Shown: piece by piece, positions 44,901 to 53,021 of the stretch
How positions within the stretch are numbered: the first letter of the stretch is position 1
Layout: each line of letters opens with the position of its first letter
From: JAWXCB01 sp034440455
Lineage (GTDB): Bacteria; Bacteroidota; Bacteroidia; Chitinophagales; CAIOSU01
Assembly (NCBI GenBank): GCA_034440455.1
Contig: JAWXCB010000078.1
Span: 1-64,000, forward strand
Direction of reading: 5' to 3'
DNA length: 64,000 bases
The notes under the pieces: model-generated
What the model saw: only the letters and a program-made list of their open reading frames with translations
The model's database searches: none
What the model was told of the DNA's origin: nothing
Program-made: the position numbers and the translations under genes

Positions 44901-47900
44901 TTGCGAATGATGTATGCTCCGGTGCAATTCCTGTTGCCTGCGGACAGGTGGTTTCCGGTTCAACAATTGATGCTACACCGGATGGTTTGGCAGCTTGCGG
45001 AACATCCATCACTGCTCCTGGCGTATGGTATTCTTATGCAGGCGATGGGAGTTTAGTAACGGCAAGCTTATGTAATGCTGCAAATTTTGATAGCCAGATC
45101 AGCGTATTCTCCGGTAGTTGCGGTGCGCTCACCTGCGTAGGTGGAAACGATGATGGCTCCGGTTGTGCTTTGACTTCTGAATTCTCCTTTGTAGCTGAAG
45201 CCGGAACTGACTACTTTATTTTAGTACATGGCTTTTTGAACCAATCAGGATTGTTTGACTTATCTGTAAGCTGCGCAGCTCCCCTGCCGAATGATAATTG
45301 CTCCAGTGTAACACCGGTGACGCTCACCAACGGAACAACTGTAACATTCACAGGAACAACTGTTGGAGCAACCGCTTCAGCAGATGAAACTTCTGTGTTA
45401 ACAGCAGCAGCAGTATGGGAAGCAGTTACTTTAACCGGAACCTGTAATAACCTTACTGTTGATTATTGCGGAACCCCGGCAGGAGTTATGGCGAATTTCT
45501 TTATTGTTGCCAGCGATTGCCCCGCATCAACACTCATTTTCGGAGTTAGTAATAATACAACTACCTGCCCTGACGGTAACGGAATAATTACCTTCTTCAA
45601 CCTTCCCGCAGGAACCTATTACTTGCCCGTGCTTGCTGACCCGGCTTTCACAACACTTGGTAACTATACAATGAATGTAGTATCAGAAGATTGTCCTCCT
45701 GCTCCTGCAAACGATGATTGCGCCAGCGTTGCGCCCACACCACTTACCAATGGAACACCTGTTACATTCACCGGAACAACTGTTGGAGCAACTCAAAACG
45801 CATTTGAAGCGGCAGAGTTTGGCTATAACATCGTGTGGGAGTCGTTTACCCTGACTGGAGGTTGCAATAAGGATGTAACCATCTCTTACTGCGGTTCTTT
45901 CTCGCCCACCTTCAACATCTTCGCCAGCTTGTACACAGATTGTTCATCCGGAAGCTTTATTACAGATTCTGACGGACAGCCTGATGCTGTTGCTTGCGGT
46001 GATGGCAACCTCACTTACAACTACGATAACCTGCCGGCAGGCACTTATTACATCCCTGTGTTTGCTGATGCGCAGTTCCTTGACCCGCTTGGCGATTACT
46101 CTGTAACCGTGCTTTCAGTGGATGAAATCATCACAGGATTTACCTTGGTGAATTCAACTACTGATCAGGATATTGGTCCGCTGAATGAAGGCGACATCAT
46201 CAACCTGCGTAACTTCCCACCGTTCACCATTCGCGCTGAAGCTTGCGGCAATCCCGCCAGTGTTCGCTTTGATATGAATGGTGCGTTTGTGCGCAATGAA
46301 AATGTTGCTCCCTACTCTTTCACAGGTGATAGCCCAACAGGTGATTACAGACCATGGGCGGCAACACCCGGAGCTTACCAATTAGAAGCATCAGCTTACA
46401 CAGGCGCAAATGCTTCAGGCAGTCTCTTGGGTGCAGGTCTTGTAAACTTCACCGTGATTGATGATGATTGTGAGTTCCTTGAAGTGCTTATCACTACCGA
46501 TGATTTCGGAGGAGAAACTTCATGGGAATTGCTTGACCTAACCGACAACATCAGCCTTGGAAGCGTTGCTGAAGGAACTTTAGCAAACAACACCAACTAC
46601 CGCACGGTATTCTGTGTTCCGGCAGACCATTGCATTGAATTCAGAATCTCTGACGCTTTCAGTGATGGTATGTGCTGTGCCTTCGGAATCGGCTCTTACA
46701 CGCTGACCTTTGATGGTCAGGTGATAGCAACGGGTGGTTCGTTTGGCGAAACGGAAACAGTCAATGTTGGAACCTGCAACTTCGATTGCTTTGGAACATT
46801 GAATGGCGCTGCTATTACTGATATCAATGGCGCTTGCTGCCAGCCCGAAGATTTGGATTGCGCGGGCGTATGCTTTGGAAACAGCCTTGGTTCACAGGTA
46901 TTGTCTTTCACGCTTGTTGATGCAACAACTGATGCTGACCTTGGTCTCCTCACCGATGGCGCAGTGATTGACCTCTCCATCACAGGACCAATCAACGTGC
47001 GGGCGGATGTTTGCGAAAACTTCACTACAGAAAGCGTAAGATTCCTCGTGAACGGCACTTTCTATGTAATGGAAAACATTCCGTTCTACACTATTGGAGG
47101 CGACAACAACGGAAATTACAGCGCATGGAATGTGACGCCCGGTGTTTACACAATAAGGGCAACTCCTTATGCCGGAAACAACGGCACAGGCGGTGCGGGC
47201 ACTTATCTTGAAATCACCATTACTATCATTGATGGTGCGCCCTGCGGTGCGAATGACAGAAGGGTAACAGGATTTACGCTCGTGAGCGCAGCAACAGAAA
47301 CCGACCTCGGCTCTCTGCTTGATGGCGCAGTGATTGACCTCAGCGTAACAGGACCTATCAGCGTTCGCGCCAATGTTTGCACAGATGTGAATGTAGAAAG
47401 TGTAAGATTTACCGTGAACGGCAGTTCTTATAGAATGGAAAACCTTCCGTTCTACACAATTGCAGGAGACAACAACGGCAACTACAGCGCATGGAATGTA
47501 ACGCCCGGTGTTTACACCATTCGCGCTACTCCTTATGGCGCAGACAACGGAACAGGCGCAGTAGGCACTTATGCTGAAATCACAATTACGATTGTTGCAG
47601 GTTCTGCAAAAATGGGAGCACAACAACAATCAACTGTTGAAGCAGGCATGTTCTTACAAGCATACCCGAACCCGTTCAAAGACCAGTTGACATTTGAATT
47701 CAGCGTACCTGCCGACACAAGAGCGCAGCTTGAAATGTTCAGCGTTTCAGGCGCTAAGATTGCAACGCTCTTTGAAGGCAACGTAACCGGTGGCGTAACG
47801 CAGATGGTTACATTCAACGCAGGTGAATTGGCTTCAGGCTTCTACCTCTACAGAATGACAACTAACGACAACGTAATCACTGACAAGGTGCTGTTGGCGA

Positions 47901-47905
47901 GGTAA
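41972..47905 (+). CDS. Giant T9SS-exported protein with ten PPC-like repeats of two types
   Basis: A 1977-aa exported protein. Signal peptide residues 1-35 (FFNARAQ). Ten repeats of about 125-140 aa fill 42085-46118. Type A has GVWYSFTGTGD, STC..A.YDTKISVYTDGC and VLVHGF; type B has TFTGTTLGAT, SPTFNIFA and PAGTYYIPVFAD. Both look like bacterial pre-peptidase (PPC) beta-sandwich folds. Their order is A A A B A B A A B B. Then follow an Ig-like block (ITGFTLVNSTTDQDIG ... VRFDMNGAF), a CUB/ricin-like block with SDGMCCAFGIGSY, a DCAGVCFG linker, two nearly identical Ig-like copies (GFTLV.A.TE.DLG), and a T9SS type A domain (LQAYPNPFKDQ ... VLLAR). A surface adhesin or matrix role is plausible. 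Substrates are unknown. Confidence 0.92.
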   Translation: MKRNNSCCPTGLFRKVIACLLILMTTGIFFNARAQTPANDDCSGAIPATCGNIYSGSNEFAASDETAAGDCGTIVNSPGVWYFIDGTGDVITASLCTNTAFDSKLSVYEGSCGALVCVTGNDDFCGVQSEVEFTSTPGTTYYVLVHSFGGETGTFDLAFTCEPSSPVPANDICEDAVQVFCGEVVIGTTLGATPDGTPDCGTTNTSAGVWYSFNGTGDNITVSTCDNADFDTKISVYTDGCGFFTCVGGNDDAAGCAGNTSELSFTSSLGNQYLILVHGFSSQTGDFTLSITCTVGGDNDDCSSPLPITCGESLNGSTAGATVDAAPDCGASVTAPGVWYSFTGTGEQITLSTCNTAAYDTKISIYTDGCGLLTCVAANDDGAGCAGFTSTVSFVSIVGTEYLVLVHGFFAEEGDFTLSASCSPAIPAPPNDDCADVTATAIANGSSETFTGTTLGATQDAAEATEFGFNIVWEAFSVSGVCNNIEINYCGSVSPTFNIFARLYLGCPTGSSFLEDATGTPNDCGDGNTRYFFTNIPAGTYYIPIFADASFLNPLGDYTVTVTSEDCPPASPNDLCSDAIAIFCGDVVSGNTFGTTVDAVNSCGGTPVTAPGVWYSFTGTGDFVTVSTCGTAEYDTKLTVYTDGCGVLSCVAENDDGGGCADFTSSVGFLSVPGEEYLVLVHGFDAAAAGLFDLSVTCIEDLLPNELCSDVVPVEIASGTSATFTGTTAGSVSDPADNAEFGFKVVWHAFTVTGACNVIEVAYCGSLSPTFNIFASLYLGCPPGNTFITDDDGQPDNISCGDGNFVYTYSFAQAGTYYIPVFADEAFLDPLGDYTITVSVSDCPPVAPNDLCEDAIAIACGDVVTGSTFGTTVDNAPTCVTTNTSPGIWYSFTGTGDFVSLSTCGSATFDTKISVFTGGCTGLTCVTGNDDGAGCTGFTSTAGFASELGVEYLILVHGFLSEAGAFDLAVTCSPITVANDVCSGAIPVACGQVVSGSTIDATPDGLAACGTSITAPGVWYSYAGDGSLVTASLCNAANFDSQISVFSGSCGALTCVGGNDDGSGCALTSEFSFVAEAGTDYFILVHGFLNQSGLFDLSVSCAAPLPNDNCSSVTPVTLTNGTTVTFTGTTVGATASADETSVLTAAAVWEAVTLTGTCNNLTVDYCGTPAGVMANFFIVASDCPASTLIFGVSNNTTTCPDGNGIITFFNLPAGTYYLPVLADPAFTTLGNYTMNVVSEDCPPAPANDDCASVAPTPLTNGTPVTFTGTTVGATQNAFEAAEFGYNIVWESFTLTGGCNKDVTISYCGSFSPTFNIFASLYTDCSSGSFITDSDGQPDAVACGDGNLTYNYDNLPAGTYYIPVFADAQFLDPLGDYSVTVLSVDEIITGFTLVNSTTDQDIGPLNEGDIINLRNFPPFTIRAEACGNPASVRFDMNGAFVRNENVAPYSFTGDSPTGDYRPWAATPGAYQLEASAYTGANASGSLLGAGLVNFTVIDDDCEFLEVLITTDDFGGETSWELLDLTDNISLGSVAEGTLANNTNYRTVFCVPADHCIEFRISDAFSDGMCCAFGIGSYTLTFDGQVIATGGSFGETETVNVGTCNFDCFGTLNGAAITDINGACCQPEDLDCAGVCFGNSLGSQVLSFTLVDATTDADLGLLTDGAVIDLSITGPINVRADVCENFTTESVRFLVNGTFYVMENIPFYTIGGDNNGNYSAWNVTPGVYTIRATPYAGNNGTGGAGTYLEITITIIDGAPCGANDRRVTGFTLVSAATETDLGSLLDGAVIDLSVTGPISVRANVCTDVNVESVRFTVNGSSYRMENLPFYTIAGDNNGNYSAWNVTPGVYTIRATPYGADNGTGAVGTYAEITITIVAGSAKMGAQQQSTVEAGMFLQAYPNPFKDQLTFEFSVPADTRAQLEMFSVSGAKIATLFEGNVTGGVTQMVTFNAGELASGFYLYRMTTNDNVITDKVLLAR
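42085..46118 (+). repeat. Ten PPC-like coding repeats, two alternating types
   Basis: Type A units (1-3, 5, 7, 8) carry a cysteine trio around STC, DGC and CV.NDD. Type B units (4, 6, 9, 10) lack the YDTKISVY block and carry FNIFA. The unit boundary starts at N-D-D/L-C or equivalent. Types alternate imperfectly, so the array grew by copying single units and A-B pairs. Confidence 0.85.
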
Positions 47906-47950
47906 TCTTGCCGCGCAGACCTCCTTAATTGGGTTGATGATTGATAAGAA

Positions 47951-47986
47951 ACCTCAAGAGTTAAAACTCTTGAGGTTTTCTTTTTT
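47951..47986 (+). terminator. Rho-independent terminator after the giant PPC-repeat gene
   Basis: ACCTCAAGAGTT pairs perfectly with AACTCTTGAGGT across two bases, then TTTCTTTTTT. It is 46 bases after the stop codon. The remaining 320 bases to 48308 show no gene and no other structure I can support. Confidence 0.9.
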
Positions 47987-48308
47987 ATAGACTACTATGG
48001 AAAATAGTGCAAAAAATCAGACGAAGGATACACTTTTTTCACTTTAACCTGTTTTGAAAAACAGCGCTAACATCTCGTTTCCGGAAAAAACATTTTTGGT
48101 TTTACGAAGAAGAAATCGTTTACGGGAATACCTGTTGACTAACTCAAGACTGCGCAAAAACATGTGCTATCTCGTGAATAGCCAATTTACAAAATCACAA
48201 TTTGTATAACAGGACAACTAACAATTTTCCGTTGAAACTCTTCCTTTCCTTGCCAAAGCAGGTACAATAATATTGGGGCTTCATTTATCACCACAAAAAA
48301 ACAAGACC

Positions 48309-48485
48309 ATGCTTGAATATATGAAAACCCAGCGCTTGATTGACCTCAAAAACCAAAGCACCGATCTGAAAGCAGAAGCCACCAAGGCGATGGAAGCAGG
48401 CGACCTGAAAGGTTATTTTAAAAAACTCGAACTGGCAAGCAAACTGCAAAAAGAAATTTCCGAAACTCTTGCCATCAAGGTTTAG
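48309..48485 (+). CDS. Small helical protein (58 aa), unknown
   Basis: A 58-aa acidic-basic helical protein from ATG 48309 (MLEYMKTQRLIDLKNQ). An upstream start at 48273 adds 12 residues without support. The sequence (LKAEATKAMEAGDLKGYFKKLELASKLQKEI) reads as one or two amphipathic helices, like short Bacteroidota DUF-type regulators or coiled-coil subunits. No domain assigned. It ends in a hairpin region facing the galM-like gene. Confidence 0.55.
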   Translation: MLEYMKTQRLIDLKNQSTDLKAEATKAMEAGDLKGYFKKLELASKLQKEISETLAIKV

Positions 48486-48487
48486 AG

Positions 48488-48549
48488 TTTGAAGTTTAAA
48501 ATTTAAAGTTATAAGAAAGAAAAGTTGTGATACAACTTTAAACTTCAAA
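48488..48549. terminator. Two-way terminator-like inverted repeat between convergent genes
   Basis: TTTGAAGTTTAAA (48488-48500) and TTTAAACTTCAAA (48537-48549) are exact inverted repeats. Inside them, AAGTTGT and ACAACTT (48522-48538) form a smaller hairpin with a triloop. It lies at the facing ends of the small helical gene and the galM-like gene and overlaps the last codons of the latter. Confidence 0.5.
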
Positions 48550-49458
48550 CTTTAAACTCATCATTCCCTCAAACGATTCCCCGCTTTTCAGCGTGATTAA
48601 TCCCTCGCCTGTATTGAACGCATTGGCGGGGCAGGTCATCGGCTCAATAGCAATGCTGTTTCTTTCTGGAGGCGTATAAACCTGAAGATATTTAAAAGCG
48701 CCATCCTGCTGAAGCATGATTGTAGCGCCCGTTTTCGGGTCGTGTAGTTTTGTTTCAAAGAAATTTTTATTTCCCGTGCATTCAAAGACATCATCAAACT
48801 TTCGGCTTCCGATATGCTGAAGCGTTTCACGTTCTTTAAACGCAGCGCGTTTTCCTGTGGGAATTAATCGTTCATCCGCTTCCAAATAATTGCAGGCAGG
48901 TAATTGAAGTTGTAATTCATCAACTTTTTTATGCAACATGAAATACGGATGCCAGCCGATGCCCAGCGGCATGGAAGTTTTTCCGGTGTTGGTTATTTTT
49001 ATTTTTATTGAAAAGCTTTCGTCAGCTAATTCATATTCAAAGCGCGCTAAAAAAGGAAAAGGGAATCCGGGGAAATCTCCCTTGTAATCATGGGTGAGCG
49101 CAACAGCATTCTTATTTTCTTCCCATTCAAATTTTCTATTCCAAATGAATCCATGAATGGCGTTATTTTCATTCGGCTTATTAATCGGGAGTTGATATTC
49201 CTTTCCTTCAAAAACATAGCTGCCATCACGAATTCTATTTGGAAAGGGAATTAAAAAAATGCCGCGCGACTTGTCGTTTGATTTTATTTGTGCTGCGGAT
49301 TTAAACCCGTCAAAGAGTTGCAGCTCTGCTCCGTTAATGAATAATTGCAGTTCCGTTGGCGTAGCGCCAAACTCAGGCACAAAACGAAGAAAGGATTTCC
49401 CGCTGTTGCTTGTCAGCGTAAACTGCTGAATATCGTCAATCACATCTTGATTTAACAT
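48538..49458 (-). CDS. galM: Aldose 1-epimerase family protein
   Basis: A 306-aa cytoplasmic protein with the galactose-mutarotase beta-sandwich. Motifs: LIPFPNRIRDGSYVFEGKEY, NAIHGFIWNRKFEW (His), LGIGWHPYFMLH (second His) and GRIIEPMTCPANAFNTG-like SIAIEPMTCPANAFN (with catalytic Glu near the end). The family interconverts alpha and beta anomers of hexoses. The substrate here could be another sugar. Start MLNQDVIDDIQQF is clear. No signal peptide. Its 3' end overlaps a hairpin region shared with the convergent small gene. Confidence 0.88.
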   Translation of the reverse strand: MLNQDVIDDIQQFTLTSNSGKSFLRFVPEFGATPTELQLFINGAELQLFDGFKSAAQIKSNDKSRGIFLIPFPNRIRDGSYVFEGKEYQLPINKPNENNAIHGFIWNRKFEWEENKNAVALTHDYKGDFPGFPFPFLARFEYELADESFSIKIKITNTGKTSMPLGIGWHPYFMLHKKVDELQLQLPACNYLEADERLIPTGKRAAFKERETLQHIGSRKFDDVFECTGNKNFFETKLHDPKTGATIMLQQDGAFKYLQVYTPPERNSIAIEPMTCPANAFNTGEGLITLKSGESFEGMMSLKFEV

Positions 49459-49573
49459 CTTTTAACCGGATATGTGTATATCGTGTTGCAATAATCGTTT
49501 CTCTACCCCACACTTTCTGAATTTCTTCCTAAATTCGCCCCTGATTTTAAAAAAATAAAAAACTAAAACAACA

Positions 49574-50086
49574 ATGAAACATCTCATCTACTTGTTGCTC
49601 GCAGGCTCACTCTTTGTTGCATGCAACAGTTCAGGCGACAGCGCTTCAACAACTACCGGTGCTGATTCAACAGCAACCACACCGCCAGCTACCGACCCCA
49701 ATGCAATGATGGCTGACACCAACGGAATGCAAATGCCACCAGAACCCACTCCGGGCAATGCCGCTTTTGTCTTTGAAAAGACAGAACATGATTTCGGAAA
49801 AATCGGACAAGAGGCTACGGTTGAATATACGTTCAAATTCAAGAACACAGGCACCGAGCCACTCGTTATTTCTGAAGCAAGAGGTTCATGCGGTTGCACG
49901 GTTCCTGAATATTCCAAAGAGCCTATCGCGGTGGGCGAAAGCGGAGATATTCAGGTTTCTTTCGACCCGAAGGGCAAAAGCGGTGTTCAAAGAAAAACTG
50001 TTACAATCACTGCAAATACAAACCCAGCGCGCACCACGCTTAATATCGTGAGTGAAGTTGACGCTCCTGCTGCTCCGGCAAACTAA
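49574..50086 (+). CDS. DUF1573 lipoprotein (conserved yajC-neighbour)
   Basis: A 170-aa lipoprotein with Cys17 lipobox (LFVAC), a Thr/Ala-rich linker (about 20-55) and a DUF1573 Ig-like domain: FVFEKTEHDFGKIGQEATVEYTFKF, then ISEARGSCGCTVPEYSKEP. The two Cys in GSCGC are a family hallmark. Function unknown. It is the first gene of a conserved Bacteroidota cluster DUF1573-yajC-ybbR-coaE, 3 to 50 bases apart. An A-rich leader before the ATG (aaaactaaaacaaca) without Shine-Dalgarno fits the phylum. Confidence 0.88.
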   Translation: MKHLIYLLLAGSLFVACNSSGDSASTTTGADSTATTPPATDPNAMMADTNGMQMPPEPTPGNAAFVFEKTEHDFGKIGQEATVEYTFKFKNTGTEPLVISEARGSCGCTVPEYSKEPIAVGESGDIQVSFDPKGKSGVQRKTVTITANTNPARTTLNIVSEVDAPAAPAN

Positions 50087-50091
50087 GATTG

Positions 50092-50439
50092 ATGCTACAA
50101 ACATTCATCCTGCTTCAGGGCGCAAGCACTGGAATAGAGCCGAGTTTCTTCATTATGATGGGACTCGTGATGGTCGTGATGTATTTCTTCATGATTCGTC
50201 CGCAAACGAAGAAAGCCAAAGACCAAAAGAACTTTATCAACGAAATCAAGAAGGGCGATAAAGTGGTAACAATTGGCGGCATTCACGGCAGAGTTGCCAA
50301 AGTGAATGACGATACGCTGCTCGTTGAAGTGGACGGCACTACGAAGTTGAAGATTGAAAAATCGGTGATTTCGATAGAATTTACGAAAGCCGCCAACACC
50401 CGCACCGGCACTGAAAAAGAAAACGGAAGCAGCAATTAA
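50092..50439 (+). CDS. yajC: Preprotein translocase subunit YajC
   Basis: A 115-aa membrane protein from ATG 50092 (a TTG at 50089 is one codon before). One membrane helix (residues 18-37, FFIMMGLVMVVMYFFMIRPQ) is followed by KKAKDQKNFINEIKKGDKVVTIGGIHGRVAKV, the classic YajC cytoplasmic core. It accompanies SecDF and YidC in the holotranslocon. Lies five bases after DUF1573, so co-translation is likely. Confidence 0.93.
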   Translation: MLQTFILLQGASTGIEPSFFIMMGLVMVVMYFFMIRPQTKKAKDQKNFINEIKKGDKVVTIGGIHGRVAKVNDDTLLVEVDGTTKLKIEKSVISIEFTKAANTRTGTEKENGSSN

Positions 50440-50487
50440 TCTGCTGTCGTTTTTTCTTTTCAACTTTACGTTTCTCAACCATTTACC

Positions 50488-51405
50488 GTGACTCGTGAAA
50501 GTGTAGTTTTTCTTTTTTGCCTGCTCTTAGCAGTCACCTTGCTATTGCTCAACAAGCTTTCACGAAAATATATTGGCGATATGAAGGCGCAGGTGAGCTA
50601 TGTGAATTATCCCACAGGAAAAATACCCGCCTCTCCCCTGCCGGAAGAACTCAAACTGTATGTAGAAACAACAGGCTACAAACTGATGTGGGCAAAGCTG
50701 CTGAACGACACCAAAGTGCAGGTTGACCTTTCAAACGTGGTGCGCACAAACTATGCGCTGACAGCCGACTTCAAGCCCGATATTTCAAGACAATTATCCG
50801 CAGGCTACCGGCTCATTGAAATTATTCCAGACACGCTCTTCCTGCACTTTGAAAAAAGCCTTACAAAAAAAATTCCAGTCGTTGCCGACATTCTTATTTC
50901 GTTTAAAAAACAATTTGATTTTAAAGAGCCGATGTTAGTAAACCCAGACAGCGTTATCGTGAACGGACCGGAGAATATCGTTTCCCCGATGAAAAGTTGG
51001 TTTACAGAACGGCTTACGTTTGAAAATCTTGACAAGTCGTTGCAAAACGAAGTTGGGTTAATAAAGCCCTCGCACCCTACGGTAACAGTTACTCCAATGA
51101 AAGCGCGCTATACCATTGCTGTGGAAGAATACACGGAAAAAACGCTGGAAGTAGAGATTCAAAAAATCAACCTGCCGCAGGCGAAAGAAGTAAGTATCTA
51201 TCCAAAGAAGGTGAAAGTGGTGTGCCGCGTAGGATTGAGCAATTATGAATCAGTGAAGCCTGAAAACTTTATCATAACTGCTGATTTCGCCAATGTAGAT
51301 TTCAAGAAGAGCAAATACATCAAATTGGAAATGAAGACGCATCCATCGCATGTAAAAAATCTCGACTACTCGCCAAAGTCGGTTGAGTATATCCTGTATA
51401 AATAA
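50488..51405 (+). CDS. YbbR/CdaR-like domain membrane protein
   Basis: A 305-aa protein with one N-terminal helix (VVFLFCLLLAVTLLLLNKL) and extracytoplasmic YbbR-like beta domains: VSYVNYPTGKIPASPLPEELKL, KKIPVVADILISFK, MLVNPDSVIVNGPENIV, SPKSVEYILYK. In Firmicutes CdaR regulates cyclic-di-AMP synthase. The Bacteroidota copies are uncharacterised, and no cdaA lies next to it here. The start is GTG 50488. Its stop overlaps the ATG of coaE (TAATG), indicating coupling. Confidence 0.82.
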   Translation: MTRESVVFLFCLLLAVTLLLLNKLSRKYIGDMKAQVSYVNYPTGKIPASPLPEELKLYVETTGYKLMWAKLLNDTKVQVDLSNVVRTNYALTADFKPDISRQLSAGYRLIEIIPDTLFLHFEKSLTKKIPVVADILISFKKQFDFKEPMLVNPDSVIVNGPENIVSPMKSWFTERLTFENLDKSLQNEVGLIKPSHPTVTVTPMKARYTIAVEEYTEKTLEVEIQKINLPQAKEVSIYPKKVKVVCRVGLSNYESVKPENFIITADFANVDFKKSKYIKLEMKTHPSHVKNLDYSPKSVEYILYK

Positions 51406-52016
51406 TGCTGAAGGTCGGCATTACCGGAGGAATCGGCAGCGGCAAAACCACTGTATGTAAGATATTTGAAGTGCTTGGCATTCCGGTTTATTATGCAGAT
51501 GACCGCGCAAAGGAGTTGATGCAAACCGATGTGAAACTTATCACTTCCATCAAAGACATCTTCGGAGAGGAGGCATATCAAGACGAAAAGTTGAACCGCG
51601 CGTTTATCGCTTCCAAAGTATTTGACGACAAGCCTCTGCTTGCAAAACTCAATTCCGTGGTGCATCCTGCTGTTGCTGAAGATGTAATGCAATGGATGCT
51701 TCAACATCTTGACAAACCCTACGTGCTGAAAGAAGCTGCGCTGCTTTTTGAAAGCGGCTCTTACAAGTTTTTCGATAAAATAATCACCGTCATTGCGCCA
51801 ATGGAAGATAGAATCGCTCGGCTGATAACGCGCGATAACGCCACTTCCGAACAAATCACTGCACGCATGAAAAACCAGATGAGCGATGAAGAAAAAGTGG
51901 AGCTATCGGATTATGTCATTTACAATGATGCGCAGCACAAGTTGATTCCGCAAGCTTTTACAATACATCATCTGTTAGTAGAGTTGGACAAAAACAGGAA
52001 GCGCGAATCGCTCTAA
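51405..52016 (+). CDS. coaE: Dephospho-CoA kinase
   Basis: A 203-aa P-loop kinase that phosphorylates dephospho-CoA in the last step of CoA synthesis. P-loop GGIGSGKTT is at residues 8-16. DDRAKELMQTD holds the Asp of the substrate pocket. HPAVAEDVMQW and PLLFESG-type ALLFESGSY follow, and RLITRDNATSEQITARMKNQMS is the lid. Length and motifs are complete. Start ATG 51405 overlaps the preceding stop. The 3' end overlaps bshB1's 3' end by four bases (convergent). Confidence 0.96.
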   Translation: MLKVGITGGIGSGKTTVCKIFEVLGIPVYYADDRAKELMQTDVKLITSIKDIFGEEAYQDEKLNRAFIASKVFDDKPLLAKLNSVVHPAVAEDVMQWMLQHLDKPYVLKEAALLFESGSYKFFDKIITVIAPMEDRIARLITRDNATSEQITARMKNQMSDEEKVELSDYVIYNDAQHKLIPQAFTIHHLLVELDKNRKRESL

Positions 52017-52729
52017 ATCAAATCCGACAGACTTTTCACTCCCATCTGCCTGCGCACGTTGAAACCCTCGCCATACTTCACTCCTATTGATTGCCCTTGT
52101 TGCAACGCCCTTGCTTTTACAAGCTCCATGAATTCAGGCGTAGAGATAAATGTTTGCGGCTCTTTTGAATTGGGGTCGTAAAACTGCGACTTGTAAGCGC
52201 GGATTGCTTCCATTTTCTTTTCTAAGAAAGAACTAATGTCAACTACAATATCAGGGCGATGTTCATACGCCTGAATATAATGATAAATTGTTTTCGGTCG
52301 CCACGCATCTTGCAGCTTACCTTCATGCGAAGTTTCAATTCTGCGCAAGCCTGAGAGGAAACAAGCTTCTTCAATCAACCAACCTGCGCGTCCATGATCA
52401 GGGTGGCGGTCATCCAAAGCATTTGCAAGCACAATATCCGGCTGATATTTTCGGATGACTTCAATTAGTTTTAGCTGATGCTCATTATCGTTTTTAAAAA
52501 AACCATCGGCAAATTCAAGATTCTCCAAAACAGCTACGCCAAGAATGTGCGCTGCTTCGGCAGCTTCGCTGCTTCTTGTTTCTGCGCTGCCGCGCGTGCC
52601 AAGTTCGCCTTGCGTAAGATGCAGAATGCCGACTTGTTGTCCAATGCTGATATGCTTCAGGATTGTTCCGGAGCATCCCAGTTCAACATCATCGGGATGC
52701 ACGCCAATAGCGAGAAGATGGAGTTTCAT
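52013..52729 (-). CDS. bshB1: Bacillithiol biosynthesis deacetylase BshB1
   Basis: A 238-aa LmbE/PIG-L-type zinc deacetylase. The motif HPDDVELG has His11, Asp13 and Asp14, and the downstream AL.DRHPDHG block holds the third metal His. The EFMELVKARALQQGQSIGVKYGEGF tail is diagnostic of BshB1. It deacetylates GlcNAc-malate during bacillithiol synthesis. A YfiT/BstA-like protein at 34.8 kb uses the same thiol. bshA and bshC are not in the window. Convergent with coaE by a four-base overlap. Confidence 0.92.
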   Translation of the reverse strand: MKLHLLAIGVHPDDVELGCSGTILKHISIGQQVGILHLTQGELGTRGSAETRSSEAAEAAHILGVAVLENLEFADGFFKNDNEHQLKLIEVIRKYQPDIVLANALDDRHPDHGRAGWLIEEACFLSGLRRIETSHEGKLQDAWRPKTIYHYIQAYEHRPDIVVDISSFLEKKMEAIRAYKSQFYDPNSKEPQTFISTPEFMELVKARALQQGQSIGVKYGEGFNVRRQMGVKSLSDLI

Positions 52730-53021
52730 AAGTAGAAAAAATGAGAATGCAAGATAAGTAAACTACCAGATTAATAGCATCCTCATCAATTGCAGAGCAA
52801 CGCCTTTGGGTTTCCCGCATATAAACTCCAGTGTTATGAAATTAGCGTTCTTGAGAAAAGAGTTCTTCGTTATTTATTCTGTTCATTCAAGAGTCAATTT
52901 TCTCACAGAATAATTCAAAATAAAATTTTTACCTCTTATCATAAAACACGATACGAGTGATAGGTTAGCAGCAATGTTATAGTATAGCGTATTCGCTTGT
53001 AATCTATTTAGGCAAGCAATA

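Noticed and set aside
52874..52913. Inverted repeat TTATTCTGT ... ACAGAATAA between bshB1 and the giant gene
   Set aside because: Nine-base stem with a 22-base loop and no T run on either strand; too weak to call a terminator.
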